A DNA stretch of 64,000 nucleotides from Kitasatospora kifunensis (lineage in GTDB: Bacteria; Actinomycetota; Actinomycetes; Streptomycetales; Streptomycetaceae), in contig NZ_JACHJV010000001.1 in the NCBI RefSeq assembly GCF_014203855.1, forward strand, positions 4,588,001-4,652,000. Direction: 5' to 3'. Under the pieces are notes generated by a model. The model was given only the letters and a program-made list of their open reading frames with translations. It did no database searches and was not told where the DNA came from. Below, one piece after another: positions 19,569 through 27,637 of this stretch. Position 1 is the first letter of the stretch. The number at the start of each line of letters is the position of its first letter. Made by a program: the position numbers and the translations under genes.

Positions 19569-20105
19569 ATGGCAATCCGTACCAAGGACGAGGCCCTGGG
19601 CCTGCTCGCCGCCGCGCTCGACGAGTCCGACGTCAGCTGGGAGCCGGCCACCGCCGATCCGTACACCCTGGTCGCGACGCTGCCCGGCACCCGCAAGCTC
19701 AGCACCACCTGTGCGCTGCGGGTCGGCGATCACAGCCTCTCGGTGAACGCCTTCGTGATCCGGCGCCCGGACGAGAACCACGAGGCGGTGTTCCGCTGGC
19801 TGCTGGAGCGCAACACCCGGCTGTACGGCGTCGCCTACGCACTGGACGCGCTGGGGGACGTGTACCTCACCGGCCGGCTGCCGCTGGAGGCGCTCAGCGG
19901 GTCGATGGTGGACCAACTGCTCGGCACCGTGCTGGAGAACGCCGACGAACCCTTCAACACCCTGCTGGAGCTGGGCTTCACCTCGGCCATCCGGCGCGAG
20001 TGGGAGTGGCGGACCAAGCGCGGTGAGTCCACCCGCAACCTGGAGGCGTTCAAGCACCTGGCGCAGCCGCTCGCACCGCAGCCCACCGGCGGCGACACCG
20101 AGTAG
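19569..20105 (+). CDS. YbjN domain-containing protein
   Basis: The 178-residue product matches the YbjN/T3SS-chaperone-like fold: an N-terminal helix, then WEPATADPYTLVATLPGTRKLSTTCALRVGDHSLSV, RRPDENHEAVFRWLLERN, and a GDVYLTGRLPLEALS strand. Members are small cytoplasmic alpha/beta proteins, some acting as chaperones. It stands 85 bases after mshA and 67 before gpmA on the same strand. That position between the two genes is conserved in streptomycetes. A specific role is not known. Confidence 0.88.
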   Translation: MAIRTKDEALGLLAAALDESDVSWEPATADPYTLVATLPGTRKLSTTCALRVGDHSLSVNAFVIRRPDENHEAVFRWLLERNTRLYGVAYALDALGDVYLTGRLPLEALSGSMVDQLLGTVLENADEPFNTLLELGFTSAIRREWEWRTKRGESTRNLEAFKHLAQPLAPQPTGGDTE

Positions 20106-20172
20106 CGCGGCGTCGCCCCCGCCGTCCCGGCGCCAGGTCAGCTCGTCAAGCCGCTCGATTAAGCTGTGCCCC

Positions 20173-20931
20173 ATGGCTGACACGACCTACCGACTGATCC
20201 TGCTCCGCCACGGCGAGAGCGAGTGGAACCAGAAGAACCTCTTCACCGGCTGGGTCGACGTCGACCTCAACGAGAAGGGGGAGAAGGAGGCGGCACGCGG
20301 CGGTGAGCTGCTGGCCGCCGAGGGCCTGCTCCCCGACGTGCTGCACACCTCGCTGCTGCGCCGCGCCATCCGCACCTCGCAGATCGCGCTGGACAAGGCC
20401 GACCGGCACTGGATCCCGGTCAGCCGCAGCTGGCGTCTGAACGAGCGCCACTACGGCGCGCTGCAGGGCAAGGACAAGGCGCAGACCCTGGCGGAGTTCG
20501 GCGAGGAGCAGTTCCAGCTCTGGCGCCGCTCCTACGACACGCCGCCGCCGGTGCTCGCCGACGACGCCGAGTTCTCGCAGGCCGGCGACGCCCGCTACGC
20601 CGAGATCCCGAGCGAGCTGCGGCCGCGCACCGAGTGCCTCAAGGACGTCGTCGAGCGCATGCTGCCGTACTGGTACGACGCGATCGTGCCGGACCTGGCG
20701 GCTGGCAAGACGGTGCTGGTCACCGCGCACGGCAACAGCCTGCGCGCGCTGGTGAAGCACCTGGACGGGGTCTCCGACGAGGCGATCGCCGGCCTGAACA
20801 TCCCCACCGGCATCCCGCTGGTCTACGAGCTCGACGCGGACTTCAAGCCGGTCACCGCCGGCGGCCGCTACCTGGACGCGGAGGCCGCCGCCGCCGCGAT
20901 CGAGGCGGTCAAGAACCAGGGCAAGAAGTAA
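20173..20931 (+). CDS. gpmA: 2,3-bisphosphoglycerate-dependent phosphoglycerate mutase
   Basis: Interconverts 3-phosphoglycerate and 2-phosphoglycerate in glycolysis and gluconeogenesis. The 252-residue product starts at the ATG at 20173. It has the catalytic phospho-histidine motif LLRHGESEWNQKNLFTGW at residues 8-25, the R-x-x-x-x-S/T segment HTSLLRRAIRTSQIAL, the family signature LNERHYGALQGKDKAQ, and the second catalytic His in TAHGNSLRALVKHLDG. Length and motifs are those of dPGM enzymes. A strong hairpin follows within 20 bases. Confidence 0.96.
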   Translation: MADTTYRLILLRHGESEWNQKNLFTGWVDVDLNEKGEKEAARGGELLAAEGLLPDVLHTSLLRRAIRTSQIALDKADRHWIPVSRSWRLNERHYGALQGKDKAQTLAEFGEEQFQLWRRSYDTPPPVLADDAEFSQAGDARYAEIPSELRPRTECLKDVVERMLPYWYDAIVPDLAAGKTVLVTAHGNSLRALVKHLDGVSDEAIAGLNIPTGIPLVYELDADFKPVTAGGRYLDAEAAAAAIEAVKNQGKK

Positions 20932-20946
20932 CCGCTTAAGCGATCA

Positions 20947-20983
20947 GGCCCCTGACCAGCGCGTACGGCGCTGATCGGGGGCC
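20947..20983 (+). terminator. Terminator after gpmA
   Basis: GGCCCCTGACCAGCGC pairs with GCGCTGATCGGGGGCC around a short GTACG loop (two mismatched positions), followed by TTCGTGATTCT. It lies 16 bases after the gpmA stop and also faces the end of the converging Cys-rich gene. Confidence 0.75.
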
Positions 20984-21007
20984 TTCGTGATTCTCGGGGC
21001 CGTCCGG

Positions 21008-21196
21008 TCAGTGCCCGCCGCAGCAGCCCCCGGTCGCGCCGCCGCACTGGCACGGTGCGCCGGACTGGCAGCCGCAGCCGCAGCCGGGGCCGCAGCCGCA
21101 GGCGCCGATCAGCACCTGCAGGCTCGTCCGGGTGACGTGGGGGGATAGCTCGGCGGTACGCGGGGTCACCGTGGGCCGGGCAGGAGTGGTGGTCAT
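21008..21196 (-). CDS. Small Cys-rich, metallothionein-like peptide
   Basis: A 62-residue frame from the ATG at 21196. Residues 1-30 are ordinary (TTTPARPTVTPRTAEL). The last 32 contain nine cysteines and many glycines (ACGCGPGCGCGC, then PCQC, then GGCCGGH). Cysteine in C-x-C pairs with a terminal His suggests thiolate metal binding, as in metallothioneins, or a ribosomal peptide precursor. An earlier in-frame start would add 29 residues. A perfect palindrome lies about 73 bases upstream (21269-21283). It sits between gpmA and phoU. No modifying enzymes are adjacent, so metal binding is the simpler reading, with limited certainty. Confidence 0.65.
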   Translation of the reverse strand: MTTTPARPTVTPRTAELSPHVTRTSLQVLIGACGCGPGCGCGCQSGAPCQCGGATGGCCGGH

Positions 21197-21268
21197 GGTG
21201 CGGTGCCCTCCTCGATCGAGGCAGGCGGCGGCTGACGGCCTGCCTGTCCATCGAGTGAAGCCCCTGAA

Positions 21269-21283
21269 TTGACGGAGCGTCAA
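21269..21283. promoter_or_regulatory. Perfect palindrome upstream of the Cys-rich peptide gene
   Basis: TTGACGGAGCGTCAA has six-base arms around GAG and contains a consensus-like -35 hexamer (TTGACG). It lies about 73 bases before the start at 21196, where a promoter would be expected. A close variant (CTGACAGAGCGTCAA) occurs at 16950-16964 between two converging genes. Confidence 0.5.
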
Positions 21284-21290
21284 TGGGCGC

Positions 21291-21333
21291 GCGGATGTGG
21301 GGGTTGCCGCTCCTCGTGCGCCCCCACATCCGC
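21291..21333 (-). terminator. Terminator after phoU
   Basis: GCGGATGTGGGGG at 21291-21303 pairs perfectly with CCCCCACATCCGC at 21321-21333 across a 17-base loop. It begins 22 bases beyond the phoU stop codon in the direction of phoU transcription. Confidence 0.7.
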
Positions 21334-21354
21334 CGTGGCGTCCAGCAAGGTCGC

Positions 21355-22020
21355 CTACTTCTCCTCGGGGACGAACTCGCCCGCGTGCTCGCCGGTCACC
21401 AGGAAGACCACGCGCTTGGCCACCGACACCGCGTGGTCGGCGAAGCGCTCGTAGTACCGGCCGATCAGGGTGACGTCGACGGCGGTCTCGATGCCGTGCT
21501 GCCAGCGGTCGTCGATCAGGTGCTCGAACAGCTGGCGGTGCAGCTCGTCGATCGCGTCGTCGTCCCGCTCCAGCTGCAGCGCGGCCTCGACGTCCTTGGT
21601 GGCGATGACCTGGCCGGCCTTGGCCACCAGGCGCTGTGCGAGCTGACCCATCTCCAGCACGATCGCGTGCAGGTCGGCCGGCACGGCGGTTCCGGGGTAG
21701 CGCAGCCGGGCCACCTTGGCCACGTGCCTGGCCAGGTCGCCGCAGCGCTCCAGGTCGGCGCTCATCCGCAGCGAGGTGACCACGATCCGCAGGTCGGTGG
21801 CGACCGGCTGCTGGCGGGCCAGCAGGTTGATCGCGGTGTTCTCCAGCTCGTGGTGGAGGGCGTTGACCTTCTCGTCGGCCGCGATCACGCTCTCCGCCAG
21901 GGCGAGATCGGCGTCGAGCAGGGCGGTGGTGGCGCGGCCCATGGCCGAGCCGACCAGCCTGGCCATCTCGACCAGGCCGTCGCCGATCGAGTCGAGCTCC
22001 TCGTGGTAGGCGTCACGCAT
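21355..22020 (-). CDS. phoU: Phosphate signalling regulator PhoU
   Basis: The 221-residue product has two PhoU three-helix repeats with metal-binding E/D-x-x-x-D patterns (ADLERCGDLARHVAKVARL in the first, IGRYYERFADHAVSVAKRV in the second). PhoU links the phosphate importer to the PhoR kinase and dampens the response when phosphate is plentiful. The start is ATG 22020 (MRDAYHEELD), with GGAGAAGAG about eight bases upstream. It is divergent from phoR-phoP, and the 275-base gap contains a PHO-box-like repeat. This is the arrangement seen in Streptomyces coelicolor. Confidence 0.95.
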   Translation of the reverse strand: MRDAYHEELDSIGDGLVEMARLVGSAMGRATTALLDADLALAESVIAADEKVNALHHELENTAINLLARQQPVATDLRIVVTSLRMSADLERCGDLARHVAKVARLRYPGTAVPADLHAIVLEMGQLAQRLVAKAGQVIATKDVEAALQLERDDDAIDELHRQLFEHLIDDRWQHGIETAVDVTLIGRYYERFADHAVSVAKRVVFLVTGEHAGEFVPEEK

Positions 22021-22189
22021 GCGCTTCTCTTCTCCCATTTGGCTGTGTCGGTGGCGGTGCCGACGCGGCGGTGCCGACCGGCCGCCGGAAGCCGGCGGCC
22101 GCTGCTGGTGGCGCGCATCGTACGCGCGTCACCGACCCACACGGGCTGCTTGACGCAGCCTGGTCCGTTCGGGCGACGACGCACGGCCG

Positions 22190-22222
22190 CCGCAGTGAAC
22201 CAAGGACTACCTGAAGGTGAAT
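22190..22222 (-). promoter_or_regulatory. PHO box-like direct repeats between phoU and phoR
   Basis: Read on the minus strand, three 11-base units are aligned: ATTCACCTTCA (22222-22212), GGTAGTCCTTG (22211-22201) and GTTCACTGCGG (22200-22190). The outer two fit the streptomycete PHO-box form G-G/T-TCA-Y-Y-Y-R-G/C, and the middle one is degenerate. PhoP is the expected binding protein, controlling its own operon and phoU. Assigned by eye. Confidence 0.6.
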
Positions 22223-22295
22223 TCTCGGCAACGCACGGTAGATGCCTTGATCTGACGCTTACGGAGCGGTCGGTCTGTGCGCTTAGGCTGGCCGC

Positions 22296-23588
22296 ATGGA
22301 CGTGAATGTGGCCGCCGCCGCTGCCTGCGCCATCGCCGGCCTCGGCGTCGGTCTCACGGCCGCCATCGCCTTCCGCTGGAGCGAGCGCGAACAGGGCCGC
22401 GGCAGCAGCAGTGGCAACGGCAGAAGAAGTGGCAGCGCATCAGTGGTGAACTCCCCCTTGCAGGAGCCGGCCCTACCGCCGGGCGTGGACACCGTGCTCT
22501 CGGTGCTGCGGTCGTGCGCGATCGTGCTCGGCGACGGCGACGAGGTGGTCAAGGCCAGCTCCGCCGCCTACTCGATGGGCCTGGTGCGCGGTGGCGCGGT
22601 GGCCGTCGACCAGATGCTCGCGCTGGCCAGGGCGACCCGCAGGGACGGGGAGATCCGCCAGGTCGAGCTGGACGTCCCGCGCCCGGGCGTGGCGCGCCAC
22701 GGTGAGCCGCTCTCGGTCTCGGTGCGGGTGGCCCCGCTCGGCTCCCGGCTGGTCCTGGTGCTGGTCGAGGACCTCACCGAGCGACGCCGGATCGAGGCGG
22801 TCCGGCGTGACTTCGTGGCCAACGTCAGCCATGAGCTCAAGACTCCGGTGGGGGCACTCTCCCTGCTCTCCGAGGCGGTCGCGGACGCGGCCGACGACCC
22901 GGAGGCCGTGCAGCGCTTCGCCGGGCGGATGCAGATCGAGGCGACCAGGCTGGCCAGCCTGGTCCAGGAGATCATCGACCTCTCCCGGGTCCAGGACGAC
23001 CGGCAGCTGATGGACCCCGAGCCGGTCCCGGTGGACGAGCTGATCGCCGAGGCGATGGACCGCTGCCGTCAGCAGGCCGCGGCCAAGCAGATCCACATCG
23101 CGGCCGGCGGCATCGCCGGCCTCTACCTCCACGGCGACCGCGGCCAGCTCGCGGCCGCGCTCGGCAACCTGGTCGAGAACGCCGTCAACTACAGTCCACC
23201 GCGCACCCGGGTGGCGATCGCCACCCGCCGGATAGCCAGCGCCGCCGCGATCGGGGAAGCGGACGGCGAGCTGATCGAGATCTCGGTGACCGACCAGGGC
23301 ATCGGCATCTCGGAGAAGGACCGCGAGCGGATCTTCGAACGTTTCTACCGGGTGGACCCGGCCCGCTCCCGGGCGACCGGCGGCACCGGCCTCGGCCTGT
23401 CGATCGTCAAGCACGTGGCCGCCTCCCACGGCGGCACCGTCTCGGTCTGGAGCGTCGAAGGCCAGGGCTCCACCTTCACCGTCCGGCTCCCCGCCGGGCA
23501 GAACCCGCCGGCCGCCGCCGGGACCCAAGCGGCGGCTGTCGAACCCCTTAACCCAACCCCCCTTCCTGCCCCGGAGGCCCGATCGTGA
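22296..23588 (+). CDS. phoR: Sensor histidine kinase PhoR (SenX3-like)
   Basis: Membrane kinase of the phosphate-limitation two-component system. The 430-residue product has one clear N-terminal membrane helix (residues 4-26), then a linker and a degenerate PAS-like region (residues 60-150). The HisKA H-box is FVANVSHELKTPVGAL. The ATPase domain follows, with N-box LGNLVENAVNYSP, G1 DQGIGIS, F-box ERFYRVDPARS and G2 GGTGLGLSIVKHV. All catalytic motifs are intact. Its stop overlaps the phoP start by four bases (GTGA). The C-terminal tail is Pro/Ala rich. Confidence 0.94.
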   Translation: MDVNVAAAAACAIAGLGVGLTAAIAFRWSEREQGRGSSSGNGRRSGSASVVNSPLQEPALPPGVDTVLSVLRSCAIVLGDGDEVVKASSAAYSMGLVRGGAVAVDQMLALARATRRDGEIRQVELDVPRPGVARHGEPLSVSVRVAPLGSRLVLVLVEDLTERRRIEAVRRDFVANVSHELKTPVGALSLLSEAVADAADDPEAVQRFAGRMQIEATRLASLVQEIIDLSRVQDDRQLMDPEPVPVDELIAEAMDRCRQQAAAKQIHIAAGGIAGLYLHGDRGQLAAALGNLVENAVNYSPPRTRVAIATRRIASAAAIGEADGELIEISVTDQGIGISEKDRERIFERFYRVDPARSRATGGTGLGLSIVKHVAASHGGTVSVWSVEGQGSTFTVRLPAGQNPPAAAGTQAAAVEPLNPTPLPAPEARS

Positions 23589-24280
23589 CCCGAGTACTGG
23601 TGGTCGAGGACGAGGAGTCGTTCAGCGACGCCCTCTCGTACATGCTTCGCAAGGAGGGCTTCGAGGTGGCCGTGGCCGCCACCGGACCCGATGCGCTGGA
23701 GCAGTTCGAGCGCAACGGCGCCGACCTGGTGCTGCTCGACCTGATGCTGCCCGGGCTGCCCGGCACCGAGGTCTGCCGCCAGCTGCGGGTGCGCTCCAAC
23801 GTGCCGGTGATCATGGTGACCGCCAAGGACAGCGAGATCGACAAGGTCGTCGGCCTGGAGATAGGTGCCGACGACTACGTGACCAAGCCCTACTCGACCC
23901 GCGAGCTGGTCGCGCGGATCCGTGCGGTGCTGCGCCGCCGCGGCGAGGACGGCGGCCCGGGCAGTGACGGCGGCGGCCCCGGCGCGCTCGAGGCGGGCCC
24001 GGTCCGGATGGACGTGGACCGGCACGTGGTGACGGTGGACGGCGGCAAGGTCGACCTGCCGCTCAAGGAGTTCGACCTGCTGGAGATGCTGCTGCGCAAC
24101 GCGGGCCGGGTGCTCACCCGGATGCAGCTGATCGACCGGGTCTGGGGCGCCGACTACGTCGGTGACACCAAGACGCTGGACGTCCACGTGAAGCGGCTGC
24201 GGGCGAAGATCGAGCCGGACCCGGGCGCGCCGCGCTACCTGGTCACGGTCCGTGGCCTGGGCTACAAGTTCGAGCCGTAA
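23585..24280 (+). CDS. phoP: Response regulator PhoP (RegX3-like, OmpR family)
   Basis: The 231-residue product has a receiver domain (acidic pair in VVEDEE, phospho-acceptor Asp52 in LVLLDLMLPG, Thr and Lys in MVTAKD and VTKPYS) and an OmpR-type winged helix (LPLKEFDLLEMLLRNAGRVLTR, then GDTKTLDVHVKRLRAKIE, then VRGLGYKFEP). It is translated from a GTG overlapping the phoR stop. Its regulon in streptomycetes includes phosphate uptake and repression of antibiotic synthesis. A large symmetrical terminator follows. Confidence 0.95.
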   Translation: MTRVLVVEDEESFSDALSYMLRKEGFEVAVAATGPDALEQFERNGADLVLLDLMLPGLPGTEVCRQLRVRSNVPVIMVTAKDSEIDKVVGLEIGADDYVTKPYSTRELVARIRAVLRRRGEDGGPGSDGGGPGALEAGPVRMDVDRHVVTVDGGKVDLPLKEFDLLEMLLRNAGRVLTRMQLIDRVWGADYVGDTKTLDVHVKRLRAKIEPDPGAPRYLVTVRGLGYKFEP

Positions 24281-24303
24281 GCCGTAGGTGGCGTAAACGG
24301 CGC

Positions 24304-24349
24304 AAGGGCTGAGGGCCGCACCCCCACGGGGGTGCGGCCCTCAGCCCTT
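24304..24349. terminator. Bidirectional terminator after phoP
   Basis: A 22-base perfect stem (left arm AAGGGCTGAGGGCCGCAC plus four C, right arm its complement) with a two-base AC centre. A-rich and T-rich ends flank it, so it can work for phoP and for the converging lipoprotein gene. Confidence 0.85.
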
Positions 24350-24459
24350 GCATCCGTTGCGTCCAACGAGCCGGTGCCAGGCAGCTTCCGCGCGCCCGGC
24401 GTGCGCGCCACGTACGCCGGGCGCGCTGAGGCTGCGGTGGTTCAGCCGATTGGGACGGC

Positions 24460-25155
24460 TCAGTGCGCGGAGGGGCTCGAGCTGCCCGAGGGGGTGGTCG
24501 ACGGGCTGCCGGAGGGGCTGCCGGACGGCGAACCACTCGGGGTGCCGGAGCCGCTCGCGGAGGCCGAGGCGCCCGCCGACGGGGAGGTCGAACCGGACGG
24601 CGAGGCGGAGGAGCCCGCGGAGGCACCGGCGGACGGCGAGGCCGGGCCGAACGAGGCGTAGGTGCCGCTGGCCGGCGTGACCAGGGCGGTGGTGTCCACC
24701 TTGCCCGCGCTGGAGAAGGCGAAGGAGGCGGGGGTGAAGCCGCCGACGTTCAGCGCGACCGAGGAGAAGTGCGCGGACGGCTGCCCGTCGCCGCCCACCA
24801 GCACCGCACCGCCCGCGGGGACCACGATGCCGCCGGGCAGCGGCGCGCCCGAGGCGTCGTCGAAGGTGGCGGCGGCGCCGTTGAGGGTGACGTTCTGCAG
24901 CGTCTGCGGGGTGGTGCCGGTGTTGCTGATGTTGACGGTCAGGTTCGCAGGGCCCGGCTGGCCACTGGTCTGCACCGGGTCCACCACGGCCACGATGGCG
25001 TTGAGCTTGAGGTCGGCGCCCAGCGAGGTGGCCGGCGAGTCCGGCTTGATCTGCGTGGTCTCGGCGCTGCTCCCGGCGGAGCAGGCGGACAGCGAGACGG
25101 CTGCGAGGGCGAGGACGATGGCGGCAGTGCCACCGCGTCGAAGGCTGCGGCTCAC
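24460..25155 (-). CDS. Secreted lipoprotein with Ser/Pro/Gly-rich tail
   Basis: The 231-residue product has a signal peptide (SRSLRRGGTAAIVLALAAVSLSAC), with lipobox L-S-A-C at about residue 25. The body (residues 40-165) is beta-rich: LNAIVAVVDPVQT, LTVNISNTGTTPQTLQNVTLNG, GGAVLVGGDGQPSAHFSSVALNVGG. The last 65 residues are a disordered S-G-P-S repeat tail. The GTG at 25155 was chosen because AAGGAGA precedes it. In streptomycetes a lipoprotein regularly stands between phoRP and carD. A DUF461-like copper-chaperone fold is possible, but I see no metal motif. The function is unknown. Confidence 0.8.
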   Translation of the reverse strand: MSRSLRRGGTAAIVLALAAVSLSACSAGSSAETTQIKPDSPATSLGADLKLNAIVAVVDPVQTSGQPGPANLTVNISNTGTTPQTLQNVTLNGAAATFDDASGAPLPGGIVVPAGGAVLVGGDGQPSAHFSSVALNVGGFTPASFAFSSAGKVDTTALVTPASGTYASFGPASPSAGASAGSSASPSGSTSPSAGASASASGSGTPSGSPSGSPSGSPSTTPSGSSSPSAH

Positions 25156-25641
25156 GGCGGCGCATCTCCTTGGGTCACGTGTCGGGTTGTCAGCGCCCAG
25201 AGTACCGACCGCACTTATCCGGCCCTCACGGGGTGGCCCCGTGTCGCGTGCCGACCGCTCGGCAGATGGCTGACGGGGTGGCGCAGGGGCTCCGGAGCGA
25301 GCTTCGGGGAAGGGGCCGGGGGTGGTTCGGCGGCGGCGTGGCGGGAGATGTGGTGGCAATGTGCGCGGTTCCGGAACGACGTCAAGATCAGATCACGATC
25401 CGGAAACGGTGAATATCCGGTGTTGACTTCAAGATCGAATGCCGGTTTCCGGGTCGACCTCCGAGGTTTCGATGGCCGCGGGAAGGGGCTCCGACCTGCG
25501 AGAAGCTGCCGCCGGGAGGTGGTCACAGCATGCCGCAGGGGTCCTTGTCAAGCCCCGAGACCGGCCCTGACCTGCGAAAACGCCCTTCGGGTGGACGGAA
25601 AAGCGTGTTATTCTGGAAAGCCACGGAAGGGGTCCTGTCAC
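25156..25641. other. 486-base gap between lipoprotein and carD genes
   Basis: No convincing coding frame. The region carries the promoters of both divergent genes and is more AT-rich from about 25370 to 25460. The direct repeats AAGATCAGATC and CAAGATCGAAT lie around 25384 and 25429, and TTGACTTCAAG occurs near 25423. TATTCT at 25609-25614 is a possible -10 element for carD, but no good -35 fits it. Confidence 0.5.
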
Positions 25642-26124
25642 ATGACGTTCAAGGTTGGCGACACGGTGGTCTACCCCCATCACGGGGCTGCACTGATCGA
25701 GGCCATCGAAATTCGCCAGATCAAAGGTGTGGACAAGACCTACCTGGTGCTGAAGGTTCAGCAGGGTGACCTCACGCTGCGCGTCCCCGCGGAGAACGCG
25801 GAGTTCGTCGGCGTGCGCGACGTGGTCGGCCAGGAGGGTCTGGACCGGGTCTTCGAGGTGCTGCGGGCACCGTACACCGAGGAGCCCACCAACTGGTCTC
25901 GCCGCTACAAGGCGAACCTGGAGAAGCTCGCATCCGGTGACGTCATCAAGGTCGCCGAGGTTGTCCGCGACCTGTGGCGGCGGGAGCGCGAGCGCGGCCT
26001 GTCGGCCGGCGAGAAGCGGATGCTCGCCAAGGCGCGGCAGATCCTCGTCAGCGAACTGGCGCTGGCGGAGAACACCAACGAGGACAAGGCGGAGACGCTG
26101 CTCGACGAGGTGCTGGCCTCGTAA
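25642..26124 (+). CDS. carD: CarD-family RNA polymerase-binding transcription factor
   Basis: The 160-residue product is full length for CarD/CdnL. The N-terminal RNA-polymerase-interacting Tudor-like domain runs MTFKVGDTVVYPHHGAALIE to VPAENAEFVGVRDVV. The C-terminal helical DNA-contact domain includes WSRRYKANLEKLASGD, VVRDLWRRERERGLSAGEKRML and ARQILVSELALAE. CarD binds the beta subunit and stabilises open complexes, notably at rRNA promoters, and is essential in mycobacteria. It precedes the isoprenoid genes ispD-ispF, as elsewhere in actinobacteria. Confidence 0.96.
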   Translation: MTFKVGDTVVYPHHGAALIEAIEIRQIKGVDKTYLVLKVQQGDLTLRVPAENAEFVGVRDVVGQEGLDRVFEVLRAPYTEEPTNWSRRYKANLEKLASGDVIKVAEVVRDLWRRERERGLSAGEKRMLAKARQILVSELALAENTNEDKAETLLDEVLAS

Positions 26125-26144
26125 GAGCGGCTCTTGCCGTTCAA

Positions 26145-26180
26145 CAGCGCCCGGTTGCCGTGCAGGCACTCCGGGCGCTG
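26145..26180 (+). terminator. Terminator after carD
   Basis: CAGCGCCCGG pairs with CCGGGCGCTG across a 16-base loop, starting 21 bases after the carD stop. Confidence 0.65.
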
Positions 26181-26388
26181 TGGCATGCCCAGGCGCGGTG
26201 CGCGGTGACGGGTGAAGGTGCTTGCGCACGGGTGACGAGTGCTGTGCTGTGCTCGTAGCGTGGGGGCCCTGCACACCGGTACCCGAGAGGCGGCGCCGGG
26301 GTGGAAGGGGTCCGGTGCACCGTCTGACGGGTACGCCTGGGCCATACCCACTTCGCCGAAGGAGTGAAACCTGAACACCACAGGAGTA

Positions 26389-27123
26389 GTGGCAGCGGCC
26401 GTGGTTCCGGCGGCCGGACGGGGCGAGCGGCTCGGCCCCGGGGCGCCGAAGGCGTTGCGCGAACTGGGGGGCGCGCCGCTACTGGTGCACGCCGTCCGGG
26501 CGCTCGCGCGCAGCCGGGCGGTCGGCCTGGTGGTGGTCGCCGCGCCGCCGCAGGGGGTCGCCGAGGTGCTGGGGCTGCTCGACAGCCACGGCCTGGACGG
26601 CAAGGACATCCGGGTGGTCGCCGGTGGCGCGACCCGGCAGGAGTCGGTGCGGCTGGGCCTGGCGGCGATCCCGGACGCCACCGAGATCGTGCTGGTGCAC
26701 GACGCGGCCCGGCCGCTGGTCCCGGTCGAGGTGGTGGACGCGGTGGTGGCCGCCGTGCGCGCCGGAGCCGAGGCCGTGGTGCCGGCCGTCCCGCTGGCCG
26801 ACACGGTCAAGCGGGTGCGCCCCGTGCCCGCCGGTGAGCCCGAGCCGGTGCTCGACACGCCGGACCGCGCCTCGCTGCGGGCTGTCCAGACCCCGCAGGG
26901 CTTCCGCCGTCAGGTGCTGGTCGAGGTGCACGCCAAGGCGCTGGCCGAGGAGGCCGAGGGCGGCTCGCCGGTGGTGACCGACGATGCCGGGCTGGTCGAG
27001 CACTACGGCGGCCAGGTGGTCGTGGTGCCGGGCCACGAGGAGGCGTTCAAGGTCACCCGTCCACTGGACCTCGTACTCGCCGAGGCCGTACTCGCTCGCA
27101 GGAGGGCCTCCGATGGCTTCTGA
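26389..27123 (+). CDS. ispD: 2-C-methyl-D-erythritol 4-phosphate cytidylyltransferase IspD
   Basis: Third step of the non-mevalonate isoprenoid pathway: CTP plus MEP gives CDP-ME. The product has 244 residues. The N-terminal nucleotide loop AAVVPAAGRGERLGPGAPKAL, VVAGGATRQESVRLGL, VLVHDAARPLVP and the TPQGF motif are all present. The GTG at 26389 is marked, but AGGAG ends only two bases before it. A CTG at 26371 has GAAGGAG six bases upstream and would add L-N-T-T-G-V, so that is a serious alternative start. The gene overlaps ispF. Confidence 0.93.
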   Translation: MAAAVVPAAGRGERLGPGAPKALRELGGAPLLVHAVRALARSRAVGLVVVAAPPQGVAEVLGLLDSHGLDGKDIRVVAGGATRQESVRLGLAAIPDATEIVLVHDAARPLVPVEVVDAVVAAVRAGAEAVVPAVPLADTVKRVRPVPAGEPEPVLDTPDRASLRAVQTPQGFRRQVLVEVHAKALAEEAEGGSPVVTDDAGLVEHYGGQVVVVPGHEEAFKVTRPLDLVLAEAVLARRRASDGF

Positions 27124-27637
27124 CGTCTCGTCACCGATCATTCCCGCGGTGATCATTCCCCGGGTCGGGATCGGCACCGATGTACACGCCTTCGCCGACG
27201 GTGTGCCGCTCTGGGTGGGCGGCCTGCGCTGGGACGGCTACGAGCAGGGCCTGGCCGGGCACTCGGACGGCGACGTGATCGCGCACGCCGCCTGCAACGC
27301 GATCTTCTCGGCCGCCGGGATCGGCGACCTGGGCACCCACTTCGGCACCGACCGACCCGAGTACGCGGGTGCGGCCGGGGTGAAGCTGCTGGGCGAGGCG
27401 GCCCGGATCGTGCGCGCGGCCGGCTTCGAGATCGGCAACATCGCGGTGCAGGTGATCGGGGTGCGGCCGCGGATCGGCAGCCGGCGCCAGGAGGCCGAGG
27501 AGGTGCTCTCGGCCGCGGCCGGCGCACCGGTCTCGATCTCGGCGGCGACCACGGACGGGCTGGGCATGACCGGCCGCGGCGAGGGGTTGGTGGGCCTGGC
27601 CACCGCGCTGGTCTACCCGGTGGCGCCGCGCGGCTGA
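27113..27637 (+). CDS. ispF: 2-C-methyl-D-erythritol 2,4-cyclodiphosphate synthase IspF
   Basis: Cyclises CDP-ME-2-phosphate to MEcPP with loss of CMP. The 174-residue product has the metal-binding IGTDVHAF (Asp and His), the LAGHSDGDVIAHA motif (third His) and ATTDGLGMTGRGEGL. Family length is about 160, so the first 15 residues (SDVSSPIIPAVIIP) are an extension. The ATG at 27113 lies inside the ispD 3' end, with GGAGG seven bases upstream, so the two genes are translationally linked. IspD and IspF are fused in some bacteria. Confidence 0.95.
   Translation: MASDVSSPIIPAVIIPRVGIGTDVHAFADGVPLWVGGLRWDGYEQGLAGHSDGDVIAHAACNAIFSAAGIGDLGTHFGTDRPEYAGAAGVKLLGEAARIVRAAGFEIGNIAVQVIGVRPRIGSRRQEAEEVLSAAAGAPVSISAATTDGLGMTGRGEGLVGLATALVYPVAPRG

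Noticed and set aside
16961..19708. A 915-codon minus-strand frame over mshA
   Set aside because: It covers the well-supported mshA and methyltransferase genes in another frame and has no recognisable motifs.
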